The translations under genes and the position numbers were made by a program. DNA of 64,000 nucleotides from DASZUK01 sp963844575 (GTDB lineage Bacteria > Actinomycetota > Acidimicrobiia > Acidimicrobiales > RAAP-2). The number at the start of each line of letters is the position of its first letter. Positions within the stretch are counted from its first letter, which is position 1. This document shows, one piece after another, positions 54,646 through 63,737 of the stretch. The stretch spans positions 1,860,001 to 1,924,000 of the forward strand of contig CAWJOU010000005.1 in NCBI GenBank assembly GCA_963844575.1, written 5' to 3'. Below the pieces are notes generated by a model that had not been told where the DNA came from, searched no databases, and was given only the letters and a program-made list of their open reading frames with translations.

Positions 54646-54774
54646 CGTTGTCTCGGCCGGGAACGGTCCCCGGCTGACACGACGTGCCCAGGCCAGATCA
54701 GTCCGGCCCGACCGTCGCCGCTGCGGGGCCATCCCGCGCAGGACACCACCAGAGCCATCCGAGGACGCCCGTAC

Positions 54775-55032
54775 ATGCCCGAAAAGCAGGCCATCATCAC
54801 CGAGCACCGGTTGCACGAGACCGACACCGGGTCGCCGGAGGTCCAGATCGCGCTGTTGACGGAGCGGATCTCCCACCTCACGGAGCACCTCAAGGTGCAC
54901 AAGGGGGACCACCACACCCGGCGAGGGCTGATGAAGCTCATCGGTCAGCGTCGGCGGCTGCTGGACTACGTCAGGAACAACGACGTCGAGCGTTACCGGA
55001 CGATCATCGGCAGCCTCGGCATCCGCCGCTAG
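54775..55032 (+). CDS. rpsO: 30S ribosomal protein S15
   Basis: Binds 16S rRNA. The 85-residue product has HETDTGSPEVQIALLTERI and LKVHKGDHHTRRGLMKLIGQRRRLLDY, slightly shorter than the usual 89. A TAACGT over the ribF stop (54643) could be its -10, with a leader of about 120 bases. pnp follows after a structured gap. Confidence 0.97.
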   Translation: MPEKQAIITEHRLHETDTGSPEVQIALLTERISHLTEHLKVHKGDHHTRRGLMKLIGQRRRLLDYVRNNDVERYRTIIGSLGIRR

Positions 55033-55041
55033 GAACGATCA

Positions 55042-55068
55042 ACCGCCCGGCCCCAGTGGCCGGGCGGT
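55042..55068 (+). promoter_or_regulatory. Perfect 11-bp hairpin between rpsO and pnp
   Basis: ACCGCCCGGCC and GGCCGGGCGGT pair exactly around a CCAGT loop. No T-run follows. In E. coli this gap carries an rpsO terminator and an RNase III site controlling pnp, so a similar role is plausible. Confidence 0.65.
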
Positions 55069-55119
55069 GGCACAAGAAGAGCAGTACCGAAAGAGACGGG
55101 CATGCCGCGAAGTCGGCTG

Positions 55120-55160
55120 CCAGTGGCCGGTCACCTGACGATCAGGTGGTCGACCACTGG
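55120..55160 (+). promoter_or_regulatory. Nested hairpin in the pnp leader
   Basis: An inner perfect stem CACCTGA/TCAGGTG with a CGA loop lies within an outer perfect stem CCAGTGG/CCACTGG, separated by symmetric 5-base internal loops. It ends 40 bases before the pnp ATG and could be the target of PNPase or RNase III control. Confidence 0.6.
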
Positions 55161-55199
55161 GAACCGGCCAGGGCGTGCCCCCGAACCACAAGGAGCACC

Positions 55200-57671
55200 A
55201 TGGCTGACGCCATCTCCGTCTCGGGGCCCATCAGTGGCACCGACCGAACCCTGTCCTTCGAGACCGGCAAGCTGGCCAACCTGGCCGACGGCGCCGTCGT
55301 CGCCCGCATCGGCGACACCGTCCTGCTGGCCACCGCCACCGCGGCCCGGTCGGTCCGGGAAGGGCACCGACTTCTTCCCGCTCACCGTCGACATCGAGGA
55401 GCGGGCGTACGCGGCCGGGAAGATCCCCGGCTCGTTCTTCCGTCGGGAAGGCAAGTCGTCGGACCAGGCGATCCTGACCTGCCGGCTGATCGACCGCCCG
55501 CTGCGCCCGTCGTTCCCGAAGGGCTTCCGCAACGAGGTCCACGTCGTCGGGACGATCTTCGGCGCCGACCAGGTGAACCCGCACGACGTGCTCGCCATCA
55601 ACGCCGCGTCGGCGGCGCTCATGCTCTCGGGCATCCCGTTCGACGGCCCGATCGGCGCCGTCCGGATCGCCTACTCCACCGAGGGCACCTGGATCCCGCA
55701 CCCCACCTACCAGGAGGGTGACGAGTCCACCTTCGAGCTGGTCGTCGCCGGCCGGGCGCTTGAGCGACGCCGCCGACGCCGAGGTCGCGATCATGATGGT
55801 CGAGGCCGGCGGCACCGAGAAGTCCTGGGAGTACTACGAGGACGGCGCCCCGAAGGTCACCGAAGAGGTCCTCGCCGACGGCCTCGAGGCCGCCAAGACC
55901 TGGATCCGCGAGTCGATCAACCTCCAGCGTGAGCTGGTGGCCGACGTCGTGGCCGCGAAGGGCCCCATCCAGACCATCCCGTTCGACACGTTCACCGACT
56001 ACGGCGACGACGTCTTCAGCCGGGTCGAGGCCGTCGGTGCCGACGCCATCGGCCAGGCCAAGGCCATCGCCGACAAGACCGACCGCAACCACGCCACCAC
56101 TGAGGCCACCGCGGCCATCGTGGCCCAGCTGGCCGACGAGTTCCCCGAGCGCGAGCGCGAGATCAAGGCGGCGGTGAGGTCCCTCACGAAGAAGCTGGTC
56201 GCGGGCCCGCATCGTCAACGACGGCCTGCGCATCGACGGCCGGGGCACCGCCGACATCCGCCCGCTGTCGGCCGAGGTCGACCTGTTCCCGACCGCCCAC
56301 GGCTCGGCCCTGTTCCAGCGCGGCGAGACCCAGGTGCTGAACGTCACCACCCTCGGCATGCCGCGGATGGACCAGATGCTCGACACCATCAGCCCGGACG
56401 ACTCCAAGCGGTACATGCACCACTACAACTTCCCGCCGTTCTCGACCGGGGAGACCGGGTTCATGCGGGGCCCGAAGCGCCGGGAGATCGGCCACGGCCT
56501 GCTCGCCGAGCGGGCGCTGCTGCCGGTGGTCCCGCCGAAGGAGGAGTTCCCGTACACGCTGCGGCTCGTCTCCGACGTGCTGGCGTCGAACGGCTCGACG
56601 TCGATGGCCTCGGTCTGCGGCTCGACGCTGTCGCTGATGGCGGCCGGCGTGCCGATCAAGGCGCCGGTCGCCGGCATCGCGATGGGTCTCGTCTACGACG
56701 GCGGCAAGTACGTCACGCTGACCGACATCCTGGGGGCCGAGGACGCCTTCGGCGACATGGACTTCAAGGTCGCCGGGACCGCCGACGCCGTCACCGCCCT
56801 GCAGCTCGACACCAAGATCGACGGCCTGCCGGCCGACGTGCTGGCCCAGGCGCTGCTGCAGGCCAAGGACGCCCGGCTGAAGATCCTCGACGTCATGGCC
56901 GGCGCCATCGCCGAGCCCCGGACCGAGGTGGCGCTCAGCGCCCCGAAGATCGTCTCGTTCGAGATCCCGATCGACAAGATCGGCGAGGTCATCGGGCCGA
57001 AGGGCAAGGTCATCAACACCCTGCAGCAGGAGACCGGCGCCGACATCGCCGTCGACGACGACGGGATGGTCGGGACCGTGACCATCGGGGCCAAGGACGG
57101 CAACGCCGTCGAGGAGGCCCGCCGCCGCATCGCGCTGATCCTGGACCCGCCGACGGCCGACGTCGGGGCGGTCTACCAGGGCCGGGTCGTCAACATCACG
57201 AAGTTCGGCGCGTTCGTCAACATCCTCCCCGGACGCGACGGCCTGCTGCACATCTCGAAGCTGTCGCCGCTGGCCGGTGGCAAGCGGGTCGGGCAGGTCG
57301 AGGACGTCCTGACCCTCGGTCAGGCCATCGAGGTCCGGGTCGACGACATCGACCCGCAGGGCAAGGTCTCGCTCTCGCTGGCCAACGCCCCGGAGGTCGA
57401 GGCCGGCGGCGGGAGCGACCACGGCGGGGGCCGGCCCAGCCGCCCCGACCGGCCCAGCCGCCCCGACCGGGCTGACCGGGCCGACCGGGCCGACCGGGCC
57501 GACCGGGCCGATGGACCGGCGGTCGTCTCCTTCGAGGACGCGTTCGAGGCCGAACTGACCGCCGAGCTCGGCGACCTCGGCCCGGGCGCGCCGGCCGGCG
57601 GTGGCGGCGAGGGGCGCGGCGACGGCGGCGACCGGCGTCGTTCCCGGAACCGTCCGCCCCGGCGGCGCTGA
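55200..57671 (+). pseudogene. pnp: Polyribonucleotide nucleotidyltransferase, interrupted by three +1 frameshifts
   Basis: 3'-5' phosphorolytic exoribonuclease. Pieces in three frames join into one complete protein: MADAISVSGPISGTDRTL to SVREG (55200-55363), TDFFPLTVDIEERAYAAGKI to VVAGRA (to about 55760), LSDAADAEVAIMMVEAGG to LTKKLV (to about 56202), and RARIVNDGLRIDGRG onward to 57671, including two RNase PH domains, KH (IGPKGKVINTLQQETGADI) and S1. Each break is one extra base, at about 55362-55364, 55760-55761 and 56200-56204. The sequence is otherwise well preserved, so sequencing or assembly error is more likely than decay. The C-terminus ends in RPDRADRAD repeats. Confidence 0.85.
57431..57511 (+). 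repeat. 18-bp and 9-bp tandem repeats near the pnp 3' end
   Basis: Two copies of CCGGCCCAGCCGCCCCGA are followed by CCGGGCTGA and four copies of CCGGGCCGA. They encode the basic/acidic tail PSRPDRPSRPDRADRADRAD after the S1 domain. Confidence 0.9.
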
Positions 57672-57678
57672 CCGTCCG

Positions 57679-58949
57679 TTGACGGTACGGACCGAGCGGC
57701 TGCCGTGCGGCATCCGTCTGGTCACCGAGGCCATGGCGGACGTCCGGTCGGTCGCCGTCGGCTTCTGGGTCGGCACCGGGTCTCGTGACGAGCCGGCCGA
57801 GCGGGCCGGCGCGTCGCACTTCCTCGAGCACCTGCTGTTCAAGGGCACGTCGACCCGGTCGGCCGCGGCCATCGCCGAAGCCGTCGACGAGGTCGGCGGT
57901 GACTGCAACGCCTTCACGACGAAGGAGTACACGGCCTTCTACATCCGGCTCCTGGCCGACCACCTGCCGCTCGGGCTCGACATCCTGAGCGAGATCATGT
58001 GGGACCCCGCGCTGGCCGAAGACGACGTCGAGGCGGAGCGGACGGTGATCCTCGACGAGATCCTCATGCATGCCGACGAGCCGGCCGATCTCGTCGTCGA
58101 GCGGTGGTCGGCCGCGCTCTTCCCCGACCATCCACTCGGCCGGGACACCCTCGGCACCGCGGCGAGCGTGCGGTCGACGTCAGCGGCCGACGTCCGGCGC
58201 TTCTTCGGCGAGCACTACCGGCCCGGCAACATCGTCGTCTCGGTGGCCGGCGACTGCGTCCACGACGCGGTCGCCGACGCCATCGAGTCCCGGTTCACCG
58301 GTCAGCCCGGTGGAGCGCGCCGGTCCGGGTGGCGCCGGCCGGCACGGTCGAGCCGCTCGTCGTGCTGCGGCGGCCGACCGAGCAGGCCCACCTCGTGCTC
58401 GGCATGCGGTCGGTCTCCCGCTACGACGAGCAGCGCTGGGCGCTCGCCGTCCTCAACCACGCCCTCGGCGGCGGCCTCTCGAGCCGGCTCTTCCAGAAGG
58501 TCCGCGAGCAGCGCGGCCTCGCCTACTCGATCTGGTCCGAGCGGACCGCCTACGAAGACGCCGGTGCCCTCTCCGTGGTCGCGGGGACCGCGCCGGAGCA
58601 CGTCGACGAGGTCCTGCGGATCGTCTCCGGCGAGATCGAGGCGGTGGCCGCCGGCGGGATCACCGAACGCGAGCTCGTCGTCGCCAAGGGTAATCTGCGG
58701 TCCGAGACGCTCCTGTCCTGCGAGGACTCCGGGGCCCGGATGAGCCGGCTCGGTTCGTCCCTGCTCCTCCACGACGAGGTCCGGACCATCGACGACCTGC
58801 TGGCGCGCATCGACGCCGTCGGTCTCGACGACGTCCGCCGGGCGGCCGAGCACCTCGCCGTCGCCCCCCGCTCTCTCGCCGTCGTCGGCCCGTTCGACGC
58901 CGACGCTTTCGACGCCGGCGCCCTCGGTCTCGCCAGCCGCGTCGCCTAG
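57679..58949 (+). pseudogene. M16-family zinc peptidase, one -1 frameshift
   Basis: Processing-peptidase-like protease. The TTG at 57679 gives LTVRTERLPCGIRLVTEAM; a HxxEH zinc motif (SHFLEHLLFKGT) and the downstream ERTVILDEI glutamate are intact. At about 58317-58322 one base appears missing: the frame before reads ADAIESRFTGQPG, and the frame after continues RVAPAGTVEPLVVLRRPTEQ to the end, with GLAYSIWSERTAYED typical of the second half. About 420 residues if repaired. Located after pnp as in many actinobacteria. Likely a sequence error rather than a dead gene. Confidence 0.82.
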
Positions 58950-58956
58950 CCGACCC

Positions 58957-61753
58957 GTGGCCGGCGCCGCCGTGACCAGCGCGCCGGCCCCCGCTGGCCG
59001 GTCCGCCACCCGGACCGGCCGGGTCCCCCACGTGCGCCGGGCCCGGCGCTGGCTGTGGCGTACGCCCGACGGGCGCGCCGTCCTCGTGCTGGTGGCCGTG
59101 CCGCTGGCCCTCTTCGTCGTCCCCGCGCTCTTCGGCTACCCGGCGATCGTCGGCGACAACGCGATCCAGAACTTTCCGCTGCCGCGTCTTCAGCGGCCAG
59201 CTCATCCGCCAAGGCCACCTGCCGCTGTGGAACTCGTACATCTGGTCCGGCAGCCCGCTGCTCGGCGGGCTCAACGCCGGCTCGTTCTACCCGTTGACGT
59301 TCGTCTTCGCCGTCCTGCCCGCGGTCGCCTCCTGGGTCGTCAACCTCCTCGCCGTCTACTGGGCGGCCGGGCTCGGTCTCTACGCCCTGGCCCGCCAGCT
59401 CCGGCTGCGGCCGCTGCCGTGCCTGCTCGCCGCGCTGACGTACTCCCTCACCGGGATGATGTCGAGCCAGCTCGTCCACCTGCCGGTCGCCCAGGGGATG
59501 GGGTGGATGCCCCTGCTCGTCCTGGCCCAGCTCCGGCTGTCCTGGGCCGTCCTCGGCGTCGGCCCCGCCGTCGCCCCGGGGGAACCCGGCGTTCGGGTTG
59601 GGGCCCCGGCCGCCAAGACCGGTCGAGCGTGGCCGTGGGTCGTCCTGCTGGCCGCCATGATCGGCCTGGTGGCGTTGACGGGGGAGCCGCGGTCGATGGT
59701 CGAGGCCGAGGTCGTCGGCGTCGTCGTCACGGCCTGGTTGGTGCTGCGCCCGTACGGCGGGGCCGCGGTGACGATCGGTCGTCGGGCGGCGTTCCTCGGG
59801 CTCTCGGCGGTCGCCGCGGTCTGGGGGGCGGCGCTGGCCGCGGCCCAGCTGGTCCCGGGGTGGTCGTTCATCAACGCGTCGCAGCGGGCGAGCGAGAGCT
59901 ACACATTCTTCGGGGCGGGCTCGCTCCACGTGTCGTGGTCGATCCTGATGCTCGTCCCCGACCTCTTCGGCGGGGACGGGGTCTTCAACCAGCCGCCGTA
60001 CTTCAACAACTACAACCTGCCGGAGGTCACCGCCTACGTCGGCCTGCTCCCGCTCGTCGCGGTGGCCGCCCTGCTCGTGCGGTCGTTCGGCCGGCGGCGC
60101 GATCCGCGGTCGTCGGACTGGGGACTGTGGCTCGGGCTGGCCGGGCTCGGGCTGGTGATGGCGTGGGGCGAGTTCACGCCGCTCGGCCACCTGTTCGTCC
60201 ACATCCCACTGTTCGGCAAGACGCGGCTGCAGAGCCGGAACCTCGGCATCGTCGACCTCGCCCTGGCCATGCTGCTCGCCTTCTGGGCCGACCGGATGCT
60301 GCGCCGCCAGGCCCGGGCGGACGGCGGGTGGCGTCGGTGGGTGGCCGCGGCGCCGCCGCTGGCCGCCGCCGCGACCTGCATCGCGGCCCTGGTCGTGCCG
60401 GTGGCGCTGGAAGAGAAGTTCGGCGCGGACCCGGTCGGTGCCGCCCTGGGTGGGCAGCTGGCGCCGTGGTTCGTCGCCCAGCTCGTCATCAGCCTGGCTG
60501 CCGTCGCGCTGCTGTTCGGCTGGCGGCGGTTGGGCCGCTCGGGCCGGCAGCGGGCCCTGACCGGCCTGGTCGTCGCCGACATCGCCCTCTTCATGCTGTC
60601 GACGTCCACCGGCCTGGCGTCGGAGCAGCTCACACTGCAGCCGTCGGCCGCCCAGGCATCGGCCGTCCTGGGTCACGACGGCCGGTTCGCCGTCTACGAC
60701 ACGACGGCGCTCAACGTGGCCGACCTCAGCCAGATCGGCCAGCCGGACCTGAACGTGCTGACGAAGCGGCCGAGCGTCCAGGGGTACGGGTCGATCGTCT
60801 CCGGCACGTACGGCACGGCGACCGGGACGCACACCCTCGACACGCTCGATCCGTGCGCCCTGGCCACTGGGGTCTTCACGCCGCTCCGCCTGGCCACCCT
60901 GCTCGTCCTGCCCCAATTCCTGGCGCCGGGCGTGACAGGCGACGGCCAGGCACCGCCCCCGCCGGCCGCCTGCCCCGGCGCGCCGCCGGCCGGGACGGCG
61001 ACGCGGCGGACGTTCTACCTCGGCTGGGCCGTCGACCTGTCGTCCGCCTCGCTCGTCCGGACGGCCGGTACCGGCTCGGCCGGCACTGGCTCGGCGGGGC
61101 CGCTCCGGGTGGGCGTCCTCGGCTCGACCGGGAAGACGACGTGGCCGGCCGAATCGGTGCGGCGCACCGCGACGGGTTGGTCGGTGCGGTTCGCCGCCCC
61201 CCGGCTGACGGCCGGGCTGGTGGTGGCCGGCCCGGCGTCGTCGGTATCGGACACGTCGATCGTCAACGGCACCGACGGCCAGCGCTGGGCGCTCGACGGC
61301 ATCCTGCAGCCGGCGCTCGGCCAGTCCGGTTGGCGCTACACCGGCAACTGGACGTCCTACGGCCGGTTCGCCCGCACGACCGTCCGGCCGCCGGTCTGGG
61401 TGGCCGGTTCGCCGGCCGGCGCCGAGGCCCGCCAGGTCAGCGCGACGGACTGGGGGAGCGCGGTCGACCGGGTGACCGCGACCGCACCGGTCACGGTCGT
61501 CCGCAGCGAGACGTACATGCCGGGCTGGCACGTCGAGGCCGTCCCGGCCACCGGCGGGGCGACGCGGCGTCTGGCGGTCCACGCGGTCGGGCTCGTCCAG
61601 GGGGTCGACGTGCCGGCCGGCCGTTGGACGCTGACGTTCGTCTACCGGCCGCCCGGGCTGACGGCCGGGCTGGTCGGCTCGGCGGTGGCGATCGTCGCCT
61701 TGGCCGGCGCCGGCGTCGTCTGGGTGGTCCGCCGCCGACGACGGGCGGCGTAG
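58957..61753 (+). pseudogene. YfhO-like polytopic membrane protein, one +1 frameshift near the start
   Basis: Large membrane protein of the YfhO (GT-C-like) family, possibly involved in glycosylation of lipid-linked or cell-wall polymers. The GTG at 58957 starts a basic N-terminus and the first helix (VLVLVAVPLALFVVPALFGY, then DNAIQNFPL). At about 59182-59183 an extra base shifts the frame; it continues VFSGQLIRQGHLPLWNSYIW to 61753. Many membrane helices are visible, with YFNNYNLPEVTAYVGLLPLV and a C-terminal beta domain (YMPGWHVEAVPATGG...GRWTLTFVYRPPG) plus last helix. Three ACA threonines (SYTFFGAG, LTLQPSA, GVTGDG) lie in parts likely outside the membrane. Everything from 59294 is intact. 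Confidence 0.8.
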
Positions 61754-61756
61754 GGT
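61751..61756 (+). promoter_or_regulatory. Predicted -10 box of dapB (leaderless)
   Basis: TAGGGT overlaps the stop codon of the membrane-protein gene and ends 6 bases before the dapB ATG. Confidence 0.45.
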
Positions 61757-61762
61757 TCGGCG

Positions 61763-62569
61763 ATGGTGCGCGTCGGGGTCGTCGGAGCCGGGGGGCGGAT
61801 GGGCCAGGAGGTCTGCCGGGCCGTCGCCGGTGCCGACGACCTGGCGCTGGTGGCCGCGGTCGACCCGGCCGTCGACGCCGTGCGGGCCACCGTCGCCGGC
61901 CTCGGCGAGGCCGGAGTGGCCGTCGGGGATGGCCTCGACGTCCTCGCTGACGCCGCGCCGGACGTGGTCGTCGACTTCACCGTGGCCGACGCCGCCCGGG
62001 TGACGCTGCCGTGGCTCGCCGACCACGGCATCCACGCCGTCGTCGGCACGACCGGGCTCGGACCGACCGACCTGCGCGACCTGGCCGGCCGGTTCGACGG
62101 CGCCCGGGCCAATGCGGTCGTCGCCGCCAACTTCGCCATCGGCGCCGTGCTGCTCATGCGGTTCTGCGAGCTGGCCGCCCCGTTCATGGACGGCGTCGAG
62201 GTCATCGAGCTCCACCACGACCAGAAGCGCGATGCGCCGTCGGGGACGGCGATGCACACCGCGGCCCGCATCGCCGCCGCCCGGGACGCCGCCGGTGCCG
62301 GCCCGCTCCCGCCGGACCCGACGACCGAGACCGTCGTCCCGGGCGCCCGGGGTGGCGAGGCCGCCGGCGGCGTCCGGATCCACTCGGTGCGCCTGCCCGG
62401 GCTCGTCGCCCACGAGGAGGTCGTCTTCGGCGCCCTCGGCCAGAGCCTGACCGTCCGCCACGACTCGTACGACCGGCGCTCGTTCATGCCCGGCGTCCTG
62501 CTCGCGGTCCGCCGCGTGCCGGACCGGCCGGGCCTGACGGTCGGCCTCGAGCCCCTGCTGGGGTTCTGA
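61763..62569 (+). CDS. dapB: 4-hydroxy-tetrahydrodipicolinate reductase
   Basis: Lysine/diaminopimelate synthesis. The 268-residue product has the NAD(P)H motif GVVGAGGRMGQ, VVDFTVADA, the catalytic ELHHDQKRDAPSGTA and a normal C-terminus. It supplies meso-DAP for the cell wall. Confidence 0.97.
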   Translation: MVRVGVVGAGGRMGQEVCRAVAGADDLALVAAVDPAVDAVRATVAGLGEAGVAVGDGLDVLADAAPDVVVDFTVADAARVTLPWLADHGIHAVVGTTGLGPTDLRDLAGRFDGARANAVVAANFAIGAVLLMRFCELAAPFMDGVEVIELHHDQKRDAPSGTAMHTAARIAAARDAAGAGPLPPDPTTETVVPGARGGEAAGGVRIHSVRLPGLVAHEEVVFGALGQSLTVRHDSYDRRSFMPGVLLAVRRVPDRPGLTVGLEPLLGF

Positions 62570-62586
62570 CCCCGAGCCCGGTCCCG

Positions 62587-63165
62587 ATGGTCGCCGAGCC
62601 GGACACCCGCGAGCGGATCCTGCAGGCCACCTACGACTGCGTCGCCCGTTGGGGGCTGGCGAAGACGACCGTCGAGGACGCGGCCCGCCAGGCCGGCGTC
62701 TCCCGGGCCACCGTCTACCGCTACTTCCCCGGCGGCCGCGAGGAGCTCGTCAGCGCGGTCGTCGCCTGGGAGCACGCCCGGTTCTTCGCCCGCCTCTACG
62801 ACGAGGTGCGCGCCGCCGAGTCGCTCGAAGAGGTGATGGAGCGCGGCCTGGCGTTCGCCCACCGGGCGATCCGCGAGCACGAGGTGCTCCAGCGGATCCT
62901 CCAGACCGAGCCGGACGTGCTCTTGCCCAAGCTGACGGTCGAGAGCACCGGCACCGCCGAGGTGATCGCCGACTTCCTCGAGCCGTACCTCGCCCGCCAC
63001 CAGCTCGCGCCTGGGGTCGACGTCGCCGAGGCCGCCGACTTCCTGGCCCGGATGGTCCTCTCGTACATCGCGTCGGCCGGCCGGTGGGACCTCGACGATC
63101 CCGACCAGGTGGCCCGGCTCGTCCGGGCCGAGCTGTTGGCCGGGATCGTCCCGCCGGGCGGATGA
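62587..63165 (+). CDS. TetR-family transcriptional regulator
   Basis: The 192-residue product has the helix-turn-helix (TRERILQATYDCVARWGLAKTTVEDAARQAGVSRATVYRYFPGG, given here in pieces: TTVEDAARQAGVSRATVYRY) and a ligand domain of ordinary length. ATG at 62587, 17 bases after dapB. The next small membrane-protein gene overlaps its stop as ATGA, suggesting that it is either the target or a co-expressed partner. Effector unknown. Confidence 0.85.
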   Translation: MVAEPDTRERILQATYDCVARWGLAKTTVEDAARQAGVSRATVYRYFPGGREELVSAVVAWEHARFFARLYDEVRAAESLEEVMERGLAFAHRAIREHEVLQRILQTEPDVLLPKLTVESTGTAEVIADFLEPYLARHQLAPGVDVAEAADFLARMVLSYIASAGRWDLDDPDQVARLVRAELLAGIVPPGG

Positions 63166-63665
63166 CACCCGCTCGGACGGGGCCGGTTCCCGCGTGGGTC
63201 GTCGACGGCCTGGTCGCCGGGGCCGTCGCCGGCGTCGTCAGCGGCCTGCCGTCGACCGTGGCGGCCGTCCGGCAGGGCACGGGCCTGCTGACCGCCACCC
63301 GGGCGGCCGGCACGTTGCTCGGGCGACCGACCGCGGGGCGCGGCGCGGCCGCCCACGTCGCGCTCTCGCTCGGCTGGGGCGTCGTCCTCTCCGGGTTGCG
63401 GCCCCATCGGGGGGCGGTGGGCGACGTCGCCGACCGACCTCCGGTCGACGCACCAGCCGACGTGGCCGCCGGTCGAGGGACCGACCTGGTGGCCGGCGCG
63501 CTGGCCGGGGTGGTCGCCGGCGCGGCCATCGCCGCCGTCGACCTGGTCATGGTCGGCCGCCGGATCCCGGCCATCCGCCGCCTGCCGCAACGCTCCCAGT
63601 GGCTCGACCACCTGCTCTTCGGCGCCGTCGTCGGGGTCGTCCTGGCCCGACGGTCGAAGAAGTAG
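63162..63665 (+). CDS. Small membrane protein, unknown function
   Basis: The 167-residue product has glycine-rich membrane segments (WVVDGLVAGAVAGVVSGL, HVALSLGWGVVLSGL, DLVAGALAGVVAGAAIAAVDL and LLFGAVVGVVL) and a basic end, RRSKK. It overlaps the TetR gene. No family is recognised with confidence. Confidence 0.75.
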   Translation: MTPARTGPVPAWVVDGLVAGAVAGVVSGLPSTVAAVRQGTGLLTATRAAGTLLGRPTAGRGAAAHVALSLGWGVVLSGLRPHRGAVGDVADRPPVDAPADVAAGRGTDLVAGALAGVVAGAAIAAVDLVMVGRRIPAIRRLPQRSQWLDHLLFGAVVGVVLARRSKK

Positions 63666-63672
63666 CCGGCCG

Positions 63673-63689
63673 GGCCCCGTGGCGGGGCC
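63673..63689 (+). terminator. GC hairpin after the small membrane protein
   Basis: GGCCCCG and CGGGGCC pair with a TGG loop just after the stop. No T-run, but it lies before the promoter of the next gene. Confidence 0.5.
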
Positions 63690-63700
63690 GACCGAGCCCG

Positions 63701-63736
63701 TTGACAATGAGACAATTTCCGCCATACTGTTTCAGT
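63701..63736 (+). promoter_or_regulatory. Promoter and candidate operator of the last TetR gene
   Basis: A perfect -35 TTGACA (63701-63706) and a -10 CATACT (63723-63728; spacing 16) precede the GTG at 63738 by 9 bases, so the mRNA should be near-leaderless. Between and around them TGAGACA and TGTTTCA form an imperfect inverted repeat, a typical TetR-type operator for autoregulation. Confidence 0.7.
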
Positions 63737-63737
63737 A

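Noticed and set aside
55200..56205. Programmed frameshifting in pnp
   Set aside because: Three separate +1 sites without slippery signals, plus two more indels in unrelated neighbours, point to sequence error.
58946..62461. Long minus-strand open frame (over 1100 codons) opposite the YfhO-like gene and dapB
   Set aside because: Its sequence is repetitive Arg/Gly/Asp/Val-rich text typical of the antisense of high-GC genes; the plus strand has recognisable domains.
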